36,851 bases of DNA from Gemmatimonadaceae bacterium (GTDB lineage Bacteria > Gemmatimonadota > Gemmatimonadetes > Gemmatimonadales > Gemmatimonadaceae): contig JABFXC010000115.1 of assembly GCA_013361935.1 (NCBI GenBank), positions 1 through 36,851 of the forward strand. Reading direction: 5' to 3'. How positions within the stretch are numbered: position 1 is the first letter of the stretch; each line of letters begins with the position of its first letter. The translations under genes were made by a program, and so were the position numbers. Shown piece after piece: positions 23,337-31,743 of this stretch. Below the pieces are notes generated by a model. It was not told where the DNA came from. It saw only the letters and a list, made by a program, of their open reading frames with translations, and searched no databases.

Positions 23337-23510
23337 GCGGAGGGCGGAATACCGCGGGGCGGGAAGAGACAGCGCGGGATTGTTGGAGCGAGAAGCCACC
23401 TGTTCGGAAGTGAGGCCGACAGCGGCGCCCTAGGCGCCGCACGTCGGCCTCAGTCTCTATAGGTCCTTTCCCGCTCCCCGCTCCCCGCGCCGCGGTATTC
23501 CGCCCTCCGC
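23337..23510. repeat. Palindrome with 21-bp perfect arms around a terminator
   Basis: Perfect inverted arms of 21 bp at 23337-23357 and 23490-23510 (key word GGCGGAATACCGCGG). Inner parts stay partly complementary (GCGGGAAGA with TCTTTCCCGC-like words). The centre is a separate strong hairpin at 23411-23452. It lies between pruA and the PhzF-like gene, both on the minus strand. Confidence 0.7.
23411..23452 (-). terminator. Strong bipartite hairpin, probable terminator of pruA
   Basis: Outer stem TGAGGCCGAC (23411-23420) with GTCGGCCTCA (23443-23452), 10 bp perfect; inner stem GCGGCGCC (23422-23429) with GGCGCCGC (23433-23440), 8 bp perfect, loop CTA. It is 105 bases beyond the pruA stop on the minus strand. 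No long T run follows, so it could be a weak or factor-assisted terminator. Confidence 0.6.
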
Positions 23511-23556
23511 TCCGCCGGTTCCAGGGTACCCGCATCGAGGTTTCGAGAATCGAATC

Positions 23557-25284
23557 TCACTCCGCCTCCATGAACGGATACCGATAATCCGTCGGCGGAA
23601 CGAGCGTCTCCTTCACCGCTCTCGGCGACACCCACCGCATCAGGTTCAGCTTCGAGCCCGCCTTGTCGTTCGTTCCCGATCCGCGCGCGCCGCCGAAGGG
23701 CTGCTGCCCGACCACCGCGCCGGTGGGCTTGTCGTTCACGTAGAAGTTGCCCGCCGCGTTGCGGAGCGCGATGCTCGCCTCGCGCAGTGCCTTCCCGTCG
23801 CGCGTGAAGACGGCGCCCGTCAGCGCGTACGGCGACGTCGCGTCCACCTGCTTCAGCGTCTGCTCCCACTTCGCGTCGTCGTAGACGCTCACCGTCACCA
23901 CGGGGCCGAAGATCTCCTCGCAGAGCAGCCGGTAGTTCGGGTCGGCGGTCTCGACGAGCGTCGGCCAGATGAAGTATCCCGTGCTGTCGTCGGTCTTTCC
24001 GCCGGCGATGATCTTCGCGTTCTGCTTCGCGTCGCCCAGGTACTCGCTGATCTTCGTGAACGCCTTCCGGTCGATCACCGCGCCCATGAAGTTGCGGAAG
24101 TCGCGCACGTCGCCGACGCGGATCTCCTTCATCATCGCCTCGCAGCGATCGCGCACCTCGGGCCAGAGCGACTTCGGCACGTACACGCGGCTCGCCGCCG
24201 AGCACTTCTGGCCCTGGTACTCGAACCCCCCGCGGACGATCGCGACGGCGAGCGCCGCCGGGTCCGCGCTCGCGTGGGCAAGGATGAAGTCCTTTCCGCC
24301 CGTCTCGCCGACGATGCGCGGGTACGAGCGATAGTTCGCCATGTTCCCGCCGATCGTCTTCCACATGTTGTTGAAGACGGCGGTGCTTCCCGTGAAGTGC
24401 ACGCCGGCGAGATCGCGGTGCGAGAGCGCGACGTCGGAGATCATCGCCGCGTCGCCGGGCACGAAGTTGATCACGCCGGGCGGGAGACCCGCTTCCTCGA
24501 GGATCTTCAGCGTGTACCACGCGCTGAGCATCGCCGTCGCCGCCGGCTTCCAGATGACGGTGTTCCCCATCAGCGCCGGCGCCGTCGGCAGGTTGCCGCC
24601 GATCGCGGTGAAGTTGAAGGGCGTCACCGCGTACACGAACCCCTCGAGCGGGCGATAGTCCATCGTGTTCCAGAACCCCGCCGGCGAGAGCGGCTGCTCG
24701 CGATACAGCTCCTGCGCGAAGCCGGTGTTGAAGCGCCAGAAGTCGATCAGCTCGCAGGCGCTGTCGATCTCCGCCTGGAAGGCGGTCTTCGACTGGCCGA
24801 GCATCGTCGCCGCGTTCAGCGTCGAGCGGCGCGTCGTCGCGAGGAGCTCCGCGGCGCGGAGAAAGACCGCGGCCCGATCCTCCCAGCTCCACGCCGCCCA
24901 CTCGCGGTGCGCCTTCGCCGCGGCGTCGATCGCCTGCCCGACGTGCTCGCGCGTCGCCTTGTGCCAGTCGGCGAGCACGTGCTCGTGCGCGTGCGGCATC
25001 ACCGTGTGCGCGACGTCGCCCGTGCGGATCTCCTTGCCGCCGATGACGAGCGGGATCTCGATCCGCTCCGCGCTCATCGACGCCAGCCGCTCCTTCAACG
25101 CCTTCCGCTCCGGCGAGCCGGGCGCGTAGGACTTCACCGGCTCATTCACCGGCGCGGGGACGTGGCGCACCCCGGCAAAGGCGGCAAGCCCCGTCCCGTC
25201 GGCGACGCGATCGGTCGGCGTCGCGGGTGGATTGCTGTTCGACGCACGCACGTTCGCGGCGGGGATCGCGGGAGCTGCTGACAT
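23557..25284 (-). CDS. pruA: L-glutamate gamma-semialdehyde (P5C) dehydrogenase
   Basis: A 575-aa aldehyde dehydrogenase that oxidises glutamate semialdehyde (from proline or arginine/ornithine) to glutamate with NAD+. Catalytic C361 lies in GQKCSAASR and the base E327 in VGETGGKDF. The NAD site GSTAVFNNM and PFNFTAIGGNLPTAPAL are present. The long N-terminus (NEPVKSYAPGSPERKALKERLASM) marks the single-function PruA type, also found in mitochondrial ALDH4A1, without a proline dehydrogenase domain. ATG 25284 is preceded by GAGGAAG at a good distance. With cyanophycin genes nearby it could process arginine-derived carbon, but arginase or transaminase genes are not in the window, so the link is speculative. 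Confidence 0.93.
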   Translation of the reverse strand: MSAAPAIPAANVRASNSNPPATPTDRVADGTGLAAFAGVRHVPAPVNEPVKSYAPGSPERKALKERLASMSAERIEIPLVIGGKEIRTGDVAHTVMPHAHEHVLADWHKATREHVGQAIDAAAKAHREWAAWSWEDRAAVFLRAAELLATTRRSTLNAATMLGQSKTAFQAEIDSACELIDFWRFNTGFAQELYREQPLSPAGFWNTMDYRPLEGFVYAVTPFNFTAIGGNLPTAPALMGNTVIWKPAATAMLSAWYTLKILEEAGLPPGVINFVPGDAAMISDVALSHRDLAGVHFTGSTAVFNNMWKTIGGNMANYRSYPRIVGETGGKDFILAHASADPAALAVAIVRGGFEYQGQKCSAASRVYVPKSLWPEVRDRCEAMMKEIRVGDVRDFRNFMGAVIDRKAFTKISEYLGDAKQNAKIIAGGKTDDSTGYFIWPTLVETADPNYRLLCEEIFGPVVTVSVYDDAKWEQTLKQVDATSPYALTGAVFTRDGKALREASIALRNAAGNFYVNDKPTGAVVGQQPFGGARGSGTNDKAGSKLNLMRWVSPRAVKETLVPPTDYRYPFMEAE

Positions 25285-25359
25285 GTTCTTCCTCGGCTGG
25301 ATGCTGCGTTAATGCTAACAGGGATCGGGGGTCGGGGATCAGGGGTCAGGGGCCGGGGT

Positions 25360-25429
25360 CAGGGGCCAGGCGGACGGCACTGCGCCAACTGCAGTCGACG
25401 CCGTTCCTGCCGCCTGGCCCCTGGCCCCC
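25360..25429. repeat. GGCCAGG-word palindrome, shared core with 30380-30421
   Basis: CAGGGGCCAGGCGG (25360-25373) is an exact inverted match to CCGCCTGGCCCCTG (25410-25423). Left of it are GGGGTC/AGGGGTC words. The stretch 25388-25429 matches 30380-30421 at 38 of 42 positions (ACTGC, ACGCCGTTCCT, CCGCCTGGC shared). It stops about 16 bases before a start codon, as does the second copy. Confidence 0.7.
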
Positions 25430-25445
25430 CGCTAAGTTCCAGCGA

Positions 25446-26252
25446 ATGCCCCGCCTCGCGCTCCTGATCACCACGCTGGCGCTCGCGTGCGCCGAGCTCT
25501 CCTCGCCGGTCGAGTGGCGCGACGCGCGCGCGCGGGACGCCGACGCGCTTCCCGGGCGCCTGGCGCTGCGCGGCGACAGCGTGGCGTTCGTCGCCGACAC
25601 CCTCGCCGCGGGAGTGACGCTCCCCGCCGGCGCCTGCCCGAGGAGCGCGCGCGTGGCGTGGAGCGGCGCCAGCGGCGTCGAGCGCTACGTCGTGTGGTGG
25701 GCGCCGCGTCCCGACTCGAGCGCGGCGCTGATGTCGGCGCGGAGCGTCGACGGCGGCCGAAGCTGGGCGCCCGCGGAGCCGGTGGACACCGTCGACCGAT
25801 CCACCGTCGGCTGCGAGCGCCCCGCGCCGACGGTCGCCGCCGACTCGGCGAGCGGCTACGTCCACGTGGCGTACAGCATGCGAGCGCCGGAGGGGACGGG
25901 CGTCTTCTTCTCGCACTCGATGGAGCACGGGCACATGTATCACTCGCCGGTCGCGATCATGTACGGCGACGCGCTGCGCGAGGTCGACGTGGCGTCGCTC
26001 GGCGACACCGTGGCCGTCGCCTTCGTGCAGCCGACGCGGACGCGCTCCGAGCTCGGCGTCGCCCTCTCGCGCACGATGGGACACATCTTCGAGGACCGCG
26101 TGACCGTGCCCGCGTCGGGGGACGCGACCGATCCCGCGGTCGCCCTCGCCCCGGGACGCATCGCCGTCGCCTGGGTCCAGCGCGCGCCGGAATCGACGCC
26201 CGTGCTGCTGACGCGGATCGGCGCGCGCCCCGCTCCGACCACCACCCGCTGA
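25446..26252 (+). CDS. Lipoprotein with BNR/sialidase-type beta-propeller repeats
   Basis: A 268-aa exported protein. The N-terminus MPRLALLITTLALAC is a lipoprotein signal (lipobox LALAC). The Asp-box SVDGGRSWAPA (S-x-D-x-G-x-x-W) is typical of BNR repeat propellers, and the same shape recurs weakly (FSHSMEHGHMYHSPVAI; LSRTMGHIFEDRV). Conserved sialidase catalytic residues are not seen, so it is more likely a binding or unknown-function propeller than a true sialidase. ATG 25446 was chosen as the start of the signal; TAAGTT 9 bases upstream might be a -10 box, which would make the mRNA nearly leaderless. The next gene (endonuclease IV) starts 13 bases after its stop. Confidence 0.7.
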   Translation: MPRLALLITTLALACAELSSPVEWRDARARDADALPGRLALRGDSVAFVADTLAAGVTLPAGACPRSARVAWSGASGVERYVVWWAPRPDSSAALMSARSVDGGRSWAPAEPVDTVDRSTVGCERPAPTVAADSASGYVHVAYSMRAPEGTGVFFSHSMEHGHMYHSPVAIMYGDALREVDVASLGDTVAVAFVQPTRTRSELGVALSRTMGHIFEDRVTVPASGDATDPAVALAPGRIAVAWVQRAPESTPVLLTRIGARPAPTTTR

Positions 26253-26265
26253 CCGAGAACCGCGC

Positions 26266-27162
26266 ATGAGCACGCACTACTTCGGGGCCCACACGATCGA
26301 CAACGGCGGAATCGACATGGCGGCCCGCCGCGCCGGCGCGTCGGCGATGCAGGCGCTGCAGATCTTCACCGCGGTGCCGAAGTACTACAACGAGAAGATC
26401 GGCGTCCGCCCCGAGCGCGCCGAGCGCTTCCGCGAGGCGCTGAAGACGACGGAGATCCCGGCGCGGCGCGTGATCGCGCACGCGGCGTACGTGCTCAACG
26501 TCGCCACCCCCGACGAGACGAAGTGGGGGCGCGCCAATGCGGGCCTCACGAAGGAGCTCGAGCGCGCGACGATCCTCGGGCTCGGGATGGTCTGCTTTCA
26601 CCCGGGAGCGGCGACGGACGGCGATCGCGTCGCGGGAGCGAAGCGCGTCGGGCAGGCGATCACCAACGCGCTGCGCGCCGTCGAGGGGGAGACGAAGCTG
26701 CTCGTCGAGAACACCGCGGGCGCGGGGAACACCGTCGGCCGGACCCCGGAGGAAGTGGGGATGATCCTCGCCAGCGTCCCCGACTCGCTGCGTCATCGCA
26801 CCGGCTACGGGCTCGACACCTGCCACCTCTTCGCCGCGGGCTACGATCTCGCGTTCGGCCCCGACGCGGCCGCGCTCATCCTCGACGAGTTCGAGAATGC
26901 GACCGGCGTCACACCCACGTTCTTCCACCTGAACGACAGCGCCGGCGCGCTCGGCTCGAACGTCGACCGGCACGAGCTCATAGGGGAGGGACAGGTCGGG
27001 AAGGACGCGTTCCGCTGGCTGCTCGCCGACCGGCGCACGCGCGGGATCCCCCTCGTGCTCGAGACGCCGCAGAAGAACTACGACGTCGCCGAGGACGATC
27101 CGTCGCCCGACCCCTGGGACGAGAAGATGATGCGACTGCTCGAAACGCTGGCGGGGGACTGA
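26266..27162 (+). CDS. nfo: Endonuclease IV (AP endonuclease)
   Basis: A 298-aa zinc-dependent endonuclease that cuts 5' to abasic sites in base-excision repair. Conserved metal-site motifs: FGAHTIDNGGIDMAARRA at the N-terminus, VIAHAAYVLNVAT, the His in MVCFHPGA, LLVENTAG (Glu), GYGLDTCHLFAAGYD (Asp, His), TFFHLNDSAGALGSNVDRHELIGEGQVG (His, Asp, Glu) and a final VLETP. All ligands appear present, and length is standard. ATG 26266 starts the conserved MSTHYFGAHT; no strong ribosome site is seen, so it may depend on the upstream lipoprotein gene (13-base gap). Confidence 0.95.
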   Translation: MSTHYFGAHTIDNGGIDMAARRAGASAMQALQIFTAVPKYYNEKIGVRPERAERFREALKTTEIPARRVIAHAAYVLNVATPDETKWGRANAGLTKELERATILGLGMVCFHPGAATDGDRVAGAKRVGQAITNALRAVEGETKLLVENTAGAGNTVGRTPEEVGMILASVPDSLRHRTGYGLDTCHLFAAGYDLAFGPDAAALILDEFENATGVTPTFFHLNDSAGALGSNVDRHELIGEGQVGKDAFRWLLADRRTRGIPLVLETPQKNYDVAEDDPSPDPWDEKMMRLLETLAGD

Positions 27163-27385
27163 GCGTCTCTGCTGCCGTGGACGCGTGCGGAGTCGCGCGC
27201 CCAGAGGGAAATCGAGGGTGCCTCACGGTTGCGGCACGGCGTTTTCAGAGGGGCGAGAGTCGATTTCTCCTATGAAAAATCGCGCGCGGCCTATTGCGCG
27301 CCCGGCAGGTCGATATAGTTTGTGCCCCGTCGGACAGGTATTTCCCTCGTGAAACCGGACTCCGATCACTCACAGGAGACACAGC

Positions 27386-27787
27386 ATGGCAGCCAGAAAG
27401 AAGGGCGGCGCGAAGAAGGGTGGCGCCAAGAAGGGCGGCGCGAAGAAGAGCAGCGCGAAGCGCGGCGGCGCCAAGAAGGCGGGCGCCAAGAAGAGCAGCT
27501 CGCGCAAGAGCGCCGGCAAGAAGCGCAGCGGCGCGAAGCGCACCCCGAACGCGGCCTTCATGAAGGCGATGCAGCCGAGCGAGCAGCTCTCGGCCGTCGT
27601 CGGCAGCAACCCGATGCCGCGCACCGAGATCACGAAGAAGCTCTGGGCGTACATCAAGCGGAAGGGTCTCCAGGACGCCAAGGAGCGCCGCATGATCAAC
27701 GCCGACGAGAACCTCCGCCCGATCTTCAAGAAGGATCAGGTGTCCATGTTCGACATGACGAAGCTCGTCAACAAGCACCTGTCGTAA
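27386..27787 (+). CDS. SWIB/MDM2-domain protein with histone H1-like Lys-rich tail
   Basis: A 133-aa protein. The first ~55 residues are Lys/Gly/Ala/Ser repeats (KKGGAKKGGAKKGGAKK, then SSAKRGG, SSSRKSAGKK), resembling histone H1 tails and likely binding DNA. The C-terminal ~75 residues match a SWIB domain: PSEQLSAVVG, PRTEITKKLWAYIKRKGLQD, RRMINADENLRPIF and a final KLVNKHLS. SWIB folds occur in eukaryotic chromatin remodellers and in some bacteria, often next to Lys-rich tails. A good ribosome site (AGGAG) precedes ATG 27386, TATAGT at 27314-27319 is a likely -10 box, and a clear terminator follows. It is probably an abundant nucleoid-associated protein. Confidence 0.88.
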   Translation: MAARKKGGAKKGGAKKGGAKKSSAKRGGAKKAGAKKSSSRKSAGKKRSGAKRTPNAAFMKAMQPSEQLSAVVGSNPMPRTEITKKLWAYIKRKGLQDAKERRMINADENLRPIFKKDQVSMFDMTKLVNKHLS

Positions 27788-27810
27788 GCTTCGTCGATCG
27801 GCGATACCCG

Positions 27811-27845
27811 AAGGGCGCACCGGCAGCGGTGCGCCCTTTTCGTTT
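27811..27845 (+). terminator. Rho-independent terminator of the SWIB gene
   Basis: An 11-bp perfect stem, AAGGGCGCACC (27811-27821) and GGTGCGCCCTT (27828-27838), loop GGCAGC, followed by TTCGTTT. It lies 24 bases after the stop codon. Confidence 0.92.
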
Positions 27846-27871
27846 CCGGCTCGCGCGGATGCCGCTTGACG

Positions 27872-28101
27872 GGGTGGCATCGGATCGCGCCATGTGGCGC
27901 GAGAGCTCCTCACCGCAACGAGCCTGTCCGTTGCTCTTGTCATTGAACCACGAAGGCCACGAAGCGCCACGAAGGGTGCTTCAGCAATAGCTTCGTGGAC
28001 CTTCGTGGCCTTCGTGGTTCAAGGGCTGTTGCCAATCCATCGGGGGCCCGGTCCGTCGACACGGGGCCTCGACACGCGCTCGGAATGATCCGATGCCACC
28101 C
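27872..28101. mobile_element. MITE-like non-autonomous element, copy 2
   Basis: About 230 bp bounded by a perfect 15-bp terminal inverted repeat: GGGTGGCATCGGATC (27872-27886) and its complement (28087-28101). Inside is a near-perfect 30-bp-arm hairpin of CACGAAG words (27945-27974 with 27991-28020; 28 of 30 positions pair). Compared with the copy at 6338-6604, it shares TIRs, the left ~55 bp (about 80%), CACGAAG words and a CTGTTGCCA stretch. It has no coding capacity. It lies between the SWIB terminator and the signal peptidase gene; an ATG inside its right TIR (28093) is in frame with that gene. Confidence 0.75.
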
Positions 28102-28191
28102 ACGGCGAGCCACCGCCCCGTGCCGGAACGTGCTCGCGATCGTATCTTCCGAGCCGAAACCGCGCGCATCTTCATCTCGTCATCGCATCTC

Positions 28192-29010
28192 GTGGCCCGC
28201 AAACGCACGCCCTCGTCGAACAAGCCGAAGAACACCGTCGCGCAGGCGCGCGGCGGGGGGAGACGGCCATCCTCCGGGAAGACCTGGGAGAACTTCAAGT
28301 CCATCGTCGCCCTCGTCGCGATCTTCCTCGGCATCCGCGCCTTCATCATCGAGGCGTACCGCATCCCCTCGGGGAGCATGGAGCCGAGCCTGCTCGTCGG
28401 CGACTGGCTGTTCGTGAACAAGTTCATCTACGGGCCGACGATCCCCTTCACCAACCACCCGATCCGCGCCCGCATCCCGGGAACGCCGCTGCGCTTCTAT
28501 CGCGATCCGCGGCGCGGGGACATCGTCGTCTTCCAGTCGCCGCCGCAGGTCGACCAGCCGGAGGATCCGACGCCGACGCTCGTCAAGCGCGTCATCGGGA
28601 TGCCTGGCGACACGATCTACATGCGGAAGGGACTCGTCTACGTGAACGGGATCGCGCAGCGGCAGGGCTACGGCGCGCACGCCGCCCCGACGCCCGATCA
28701 GACCTCCGAGTACAACCCCCTCTTCGACTGGCAGCACGGCTTCGAGCTCCGCGGCACGCGCTTCGGCGCGCCCCCGCCGCGGCCGACGCATGACGACTGG
28801 GGCCCGCTGCTCATTCCCGAGAATCGCTACATGATGCTCGGCGACAACCGCTACAACTCGAAGGACAGCCGGTACTGGGGGCTCGTGCCGCGGAACAACG
28901 TGCGCGGCCAGCCGATCTTCGTGTACTACTCGTACGACCCCGAGTGCGGCTCGGGGGTGTGCCCCCTCACCGACATCCGCTGGAAGCGGATCGGCCACCT
29001 GATCCGGTGA
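28192..29010 (+). CDS. lepB: Signal peptidase I
   Basis: A 272-aa membrane serine peptidase that removes signal peptides on the periplasmic side. The catalytic Ser is S62 in YRIPSGSMEPSLLVGD and the Lys is K132 in LVKRVIGMPGD; MLGDNRYNSKDSRYWG is the conserved box E. A hydrophobic anchor (SIVALVAIFLGIRAF) precedes the catalytic domain, after a basic Arg/Lys-rich N-terminus. I chose GTG 28192 because an in-frame ATG at 28093 lies inside the terminal repeat of the MITE-like element; the true start remains uncertain. A TATCTT -10-like box is at 28143-28148. It ends in a GTGA overlap with the APC transporter gene. Confidence 0.92.
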   Translation: MARKRTPSSNKPKNTVAQARGGGRRPSSGKTWENFKSIVALVAIFLGIRAFIIEAYRIPSGSMEPSLLVGDWLFVNKFIYGPTIPFTNHPIRARIPGTPLRFYRDPRRGDIVVFQSPPQVDQPEDPTPTLVKRVIGMPGDTIYMRKGLVYVNGIAQRQGYGAHAAPTPDQTSEYNPLFDWQHGFELRGTRFGAPPPRPTHDDWGPLLIPENRYMMLGDNRYNSKDSRYWGLVPRNNVRGQPIFVYYSYDPECGSGVCPLTDIRWKRIGHLIR

Positions 29011-30368
29011 CGCGCCTAACGCGCGAGGACACGGTCGACGGGGGACGCCTCGCGCCGGCGCCCGCGCGCCCCTCCGGCGCGCAGCTCGTGCGCGGGCTGT
29101 CGCTGCTCGGAACGGTGGCCCTCGTCGTCGGAAACATGGTCGGCACCTCGGTCTACACGCTCCCCGCCTCGCTCGCCAAGGAGACGGGGCCGTACGGGAT
29201 CGTCGCCTGGGCGTTCGTCGCCGCCGGCTACTTCTTCGTCGCGCTCGTCTACTCCCGCCTCGGCACGCGCTTCCCGCGCACCGGCGGCCCGTACGTCTAC
29301 GCGCGCATGGCGTTCGGCGACTTCACCGGCTTCGTCACCGTCTGGTCGTACTGGGTGAGCGCGATCATCGGCAACGCGGCCATCGTCACCGGCGCGGTGG
29401 GCTACGTCGCCGGCTTCTCCCCGCTCCTCGAGAGCAGCCCCGCGCTCCGCTTCGGCCTCGCGCTCACCCTGGTCTGGGGACTGTGCCTGATCAACGTCCT
29501 CGGCGTGCGGCAGAGCGGGCGGGTGCAGACGGCGGTGATGTTCCTCAACCTGATCCCGCTCGCCCTCGTCGCGATCGCCTCGCTCTTCTACTTCGATCCG
29601 GCGAACCTCCATCCGTTCGCGCCGAACGGCCTCGGCTCGATCGCCGCCGGCGCGGCGCTCGTCGTCTGGGCGTACTCGGGGATCGAGTCGGCGACCGTCC
29701 CCGCGGAGGAAGTGCAGGCGCCCGAGCGGACGATCCGCCGCGGGACGATGATCGGCTACTGGGTGGGGACGGCGATCTTCCTCCTCACCGCGCTGGCCAT
29801 CGCCGGCTCGCTGCCTAACGCGACGGTCGCCGGGTCGGCGCGCCCCATCGCCGTCGCCGCGGAGCACGCCCTGGGCTCGTGGGCGGGGGCGATCGTCGGG
29901 CTCTCGGCCATCGCCGCGGCGCTCGGAACGCTCAACGGCTGGATCCTCATGTCCGGCCGCATCCCGCTCAGCGCCGCCGAGGACGGGCTCTTCTTCCGTC
30001 CCCTCGCCGCGATCCATCCGCGCTTCCACACGCCCGCGGTGGGGCTCGTCGTCGGCGCGATCGTGACGAGCCTGATGCTCACGCTCTATTTCTCGCAGAC
30101 CCTCCTCGACGCGTTCAACTTCATCGTCCTCCTCTCGGTCCTCACGACGCTGCTCCCGCACCTCCTCGCCGCCGCCGCCGAGTTCACGCTCGCCGGCCGC
30201 GGCGCCGCAATGCCGAAGCTCGTCGCCGCGATCGCCTTCCTCTTCGTGCTCTACACGATGTACGGGGTGGGCTGGAGCGTGATCGGCTGGGGGACGCTGC
30301 TGGTCGCGGCGGGTTTACCTCTCTACCCGTTGTTGAGACGCGCTGGGGCGCCAGGCGCCAGGCGTTAG
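29007..30368 (+). CDS. APC-superfamily amino acid/polyamine permease
   Basis: A 453-aa transporter with about 12 transmembrane helices. The hallmark is GNMVGTSVYTLPASLAKETGPYG near residues 40-60, close to the Gly-rich motif of helix 1 of AdiC-type antiporters; YSGIESATVPAEEVQAPERTIRRG fits helix 6. GTG 29007 overlaps the lepB stop as GTGA. The last residues (RRAGAPGARR) are encoded by GCCAGG word repeats, and the stop codon lies inside the octamer CGTTAGGC. It is followed by a Rieske oxygenase gene 63 bases on; the two may handle the same compound, but the substrate is unknown. Confidence 0.88.
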   Translation: MTRLTREDTVDGGRLAPAPARPSGAQLVRGLSLLGTVALVVGNMVGTSVYTLPASLAKETGPYGIVAWAFVAAGYFFVALVYSRLGTRFPRTGGPYVYARMAFGDFTGFVTVWSYWVSAIIGNAAIVTGAVGYVAGFSPLLESSPALRFGLALTLVWGLCLINVLGVRQSGRVQTAVMFLNLIPLALVAIASLFYFDPANLHPFAPNGLGSIAAGAALVVWAYSGIESATVPAEEVQAPERTIRRGTMIGYWVGTAIFLLTALAIAGSLPNATVAGSARPIAVAAEHALGSWAGAIVGLSAIAAALGTLNGWILMSGRIPLSAAEDGLFFRPLAAIHPRFHTPAVGLVVGAIVTSLMLTLYFSQTLLDAFNFIVLLSVLTTLLPHLLAAAAEFTLAGRGAAMPKLVAAIAFLFVLYTMYGVGWSVIGWGTLLVAAGLPLYPLLRRAGAPGARR

Positions 30369-30421
30369 GCACGGCGTCAACTGCCGTCAACGCCGTTCCT
30401 TCCGCCTGGCTCCTGGCCCCC
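30348..30421. repeat. GCCAGG-word palindrome, second copy of the 25388-25429 repeat
   Basis: GCCAGGCG (30357-30364) pairs with CGCCTGGC (30403-30410), and ACGGCGT (30371-30377) with ACGCCGT (30390-30396). Positions 30380-30421 match 25388-25429 at 38 of 42. It spans the end of the permease gene and stops 10 bases before the next ATG. Confidence 0.7.
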
Positions 30422-30431
30422 GACTCCGCCC

Positions 30432-31517
<1,086 letters not shown>

Positions 31518-31743
31518 CCCGCCGCGCACGGTCACTGTGACCGCGTGACCGGTCAGAGTGTCCGCTCGAGCCTCCGGGTGATATGAGGCACATCGCGTAA
31601 CTCGCTGCTGCAGCGTCGCTTACGCAAAACAGGATTCTGGCTCCGGAGTTGCCTTGGGGGTGGGCGGAGCGACGACGCTTCAGAGGGACAGCCATGTGCT
31701 GCCCCGACCGGGTATTCGCCCCAATGGTATCGGGGATTCGTTC
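31518..31743. other. Intergenic region, no gene recognised
   Basis: Contains short inverted repeats: GCGTAA...TTACGC around 31597-31625 with GCTGCTGCAGC inside, and GGCTCCG...CGGAGC around 31643-31669. It may carry the promoter of the ZU5-like lipoprotein or a structured 5' leader, but no named riboswitch fold was recognised. Confidence 0.35.

Noticed and set aside
25446..26252. True sialidase
   Set aside because: Only one good Asp-box and no catalytic Arg triad or Tyr/Glu pair are recognisable, so only a propeller-type lipoprotein is claimed.
27218..27245. Possible terminator after endonuclease IV
   Set aside because: GTGCC/GGCAC gives only a 5-bp stem with a GTTTT tail; too weak to list as a feature.
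27945..28020. CACGAAG repeats as a CRISPR or tRNA-like structure
   Set aside because: They form a simple inverted repeat inside an element with terminal inverted repeats; there are no spacers and no cloverleaf.
31518..31743. Riboswitch upstream of the ZU5-like lipoprotein
   Set aside because: Short hairpins are present, but no conserved core of a known riboswitch class (such as c-di-GMP-I) could be matched.
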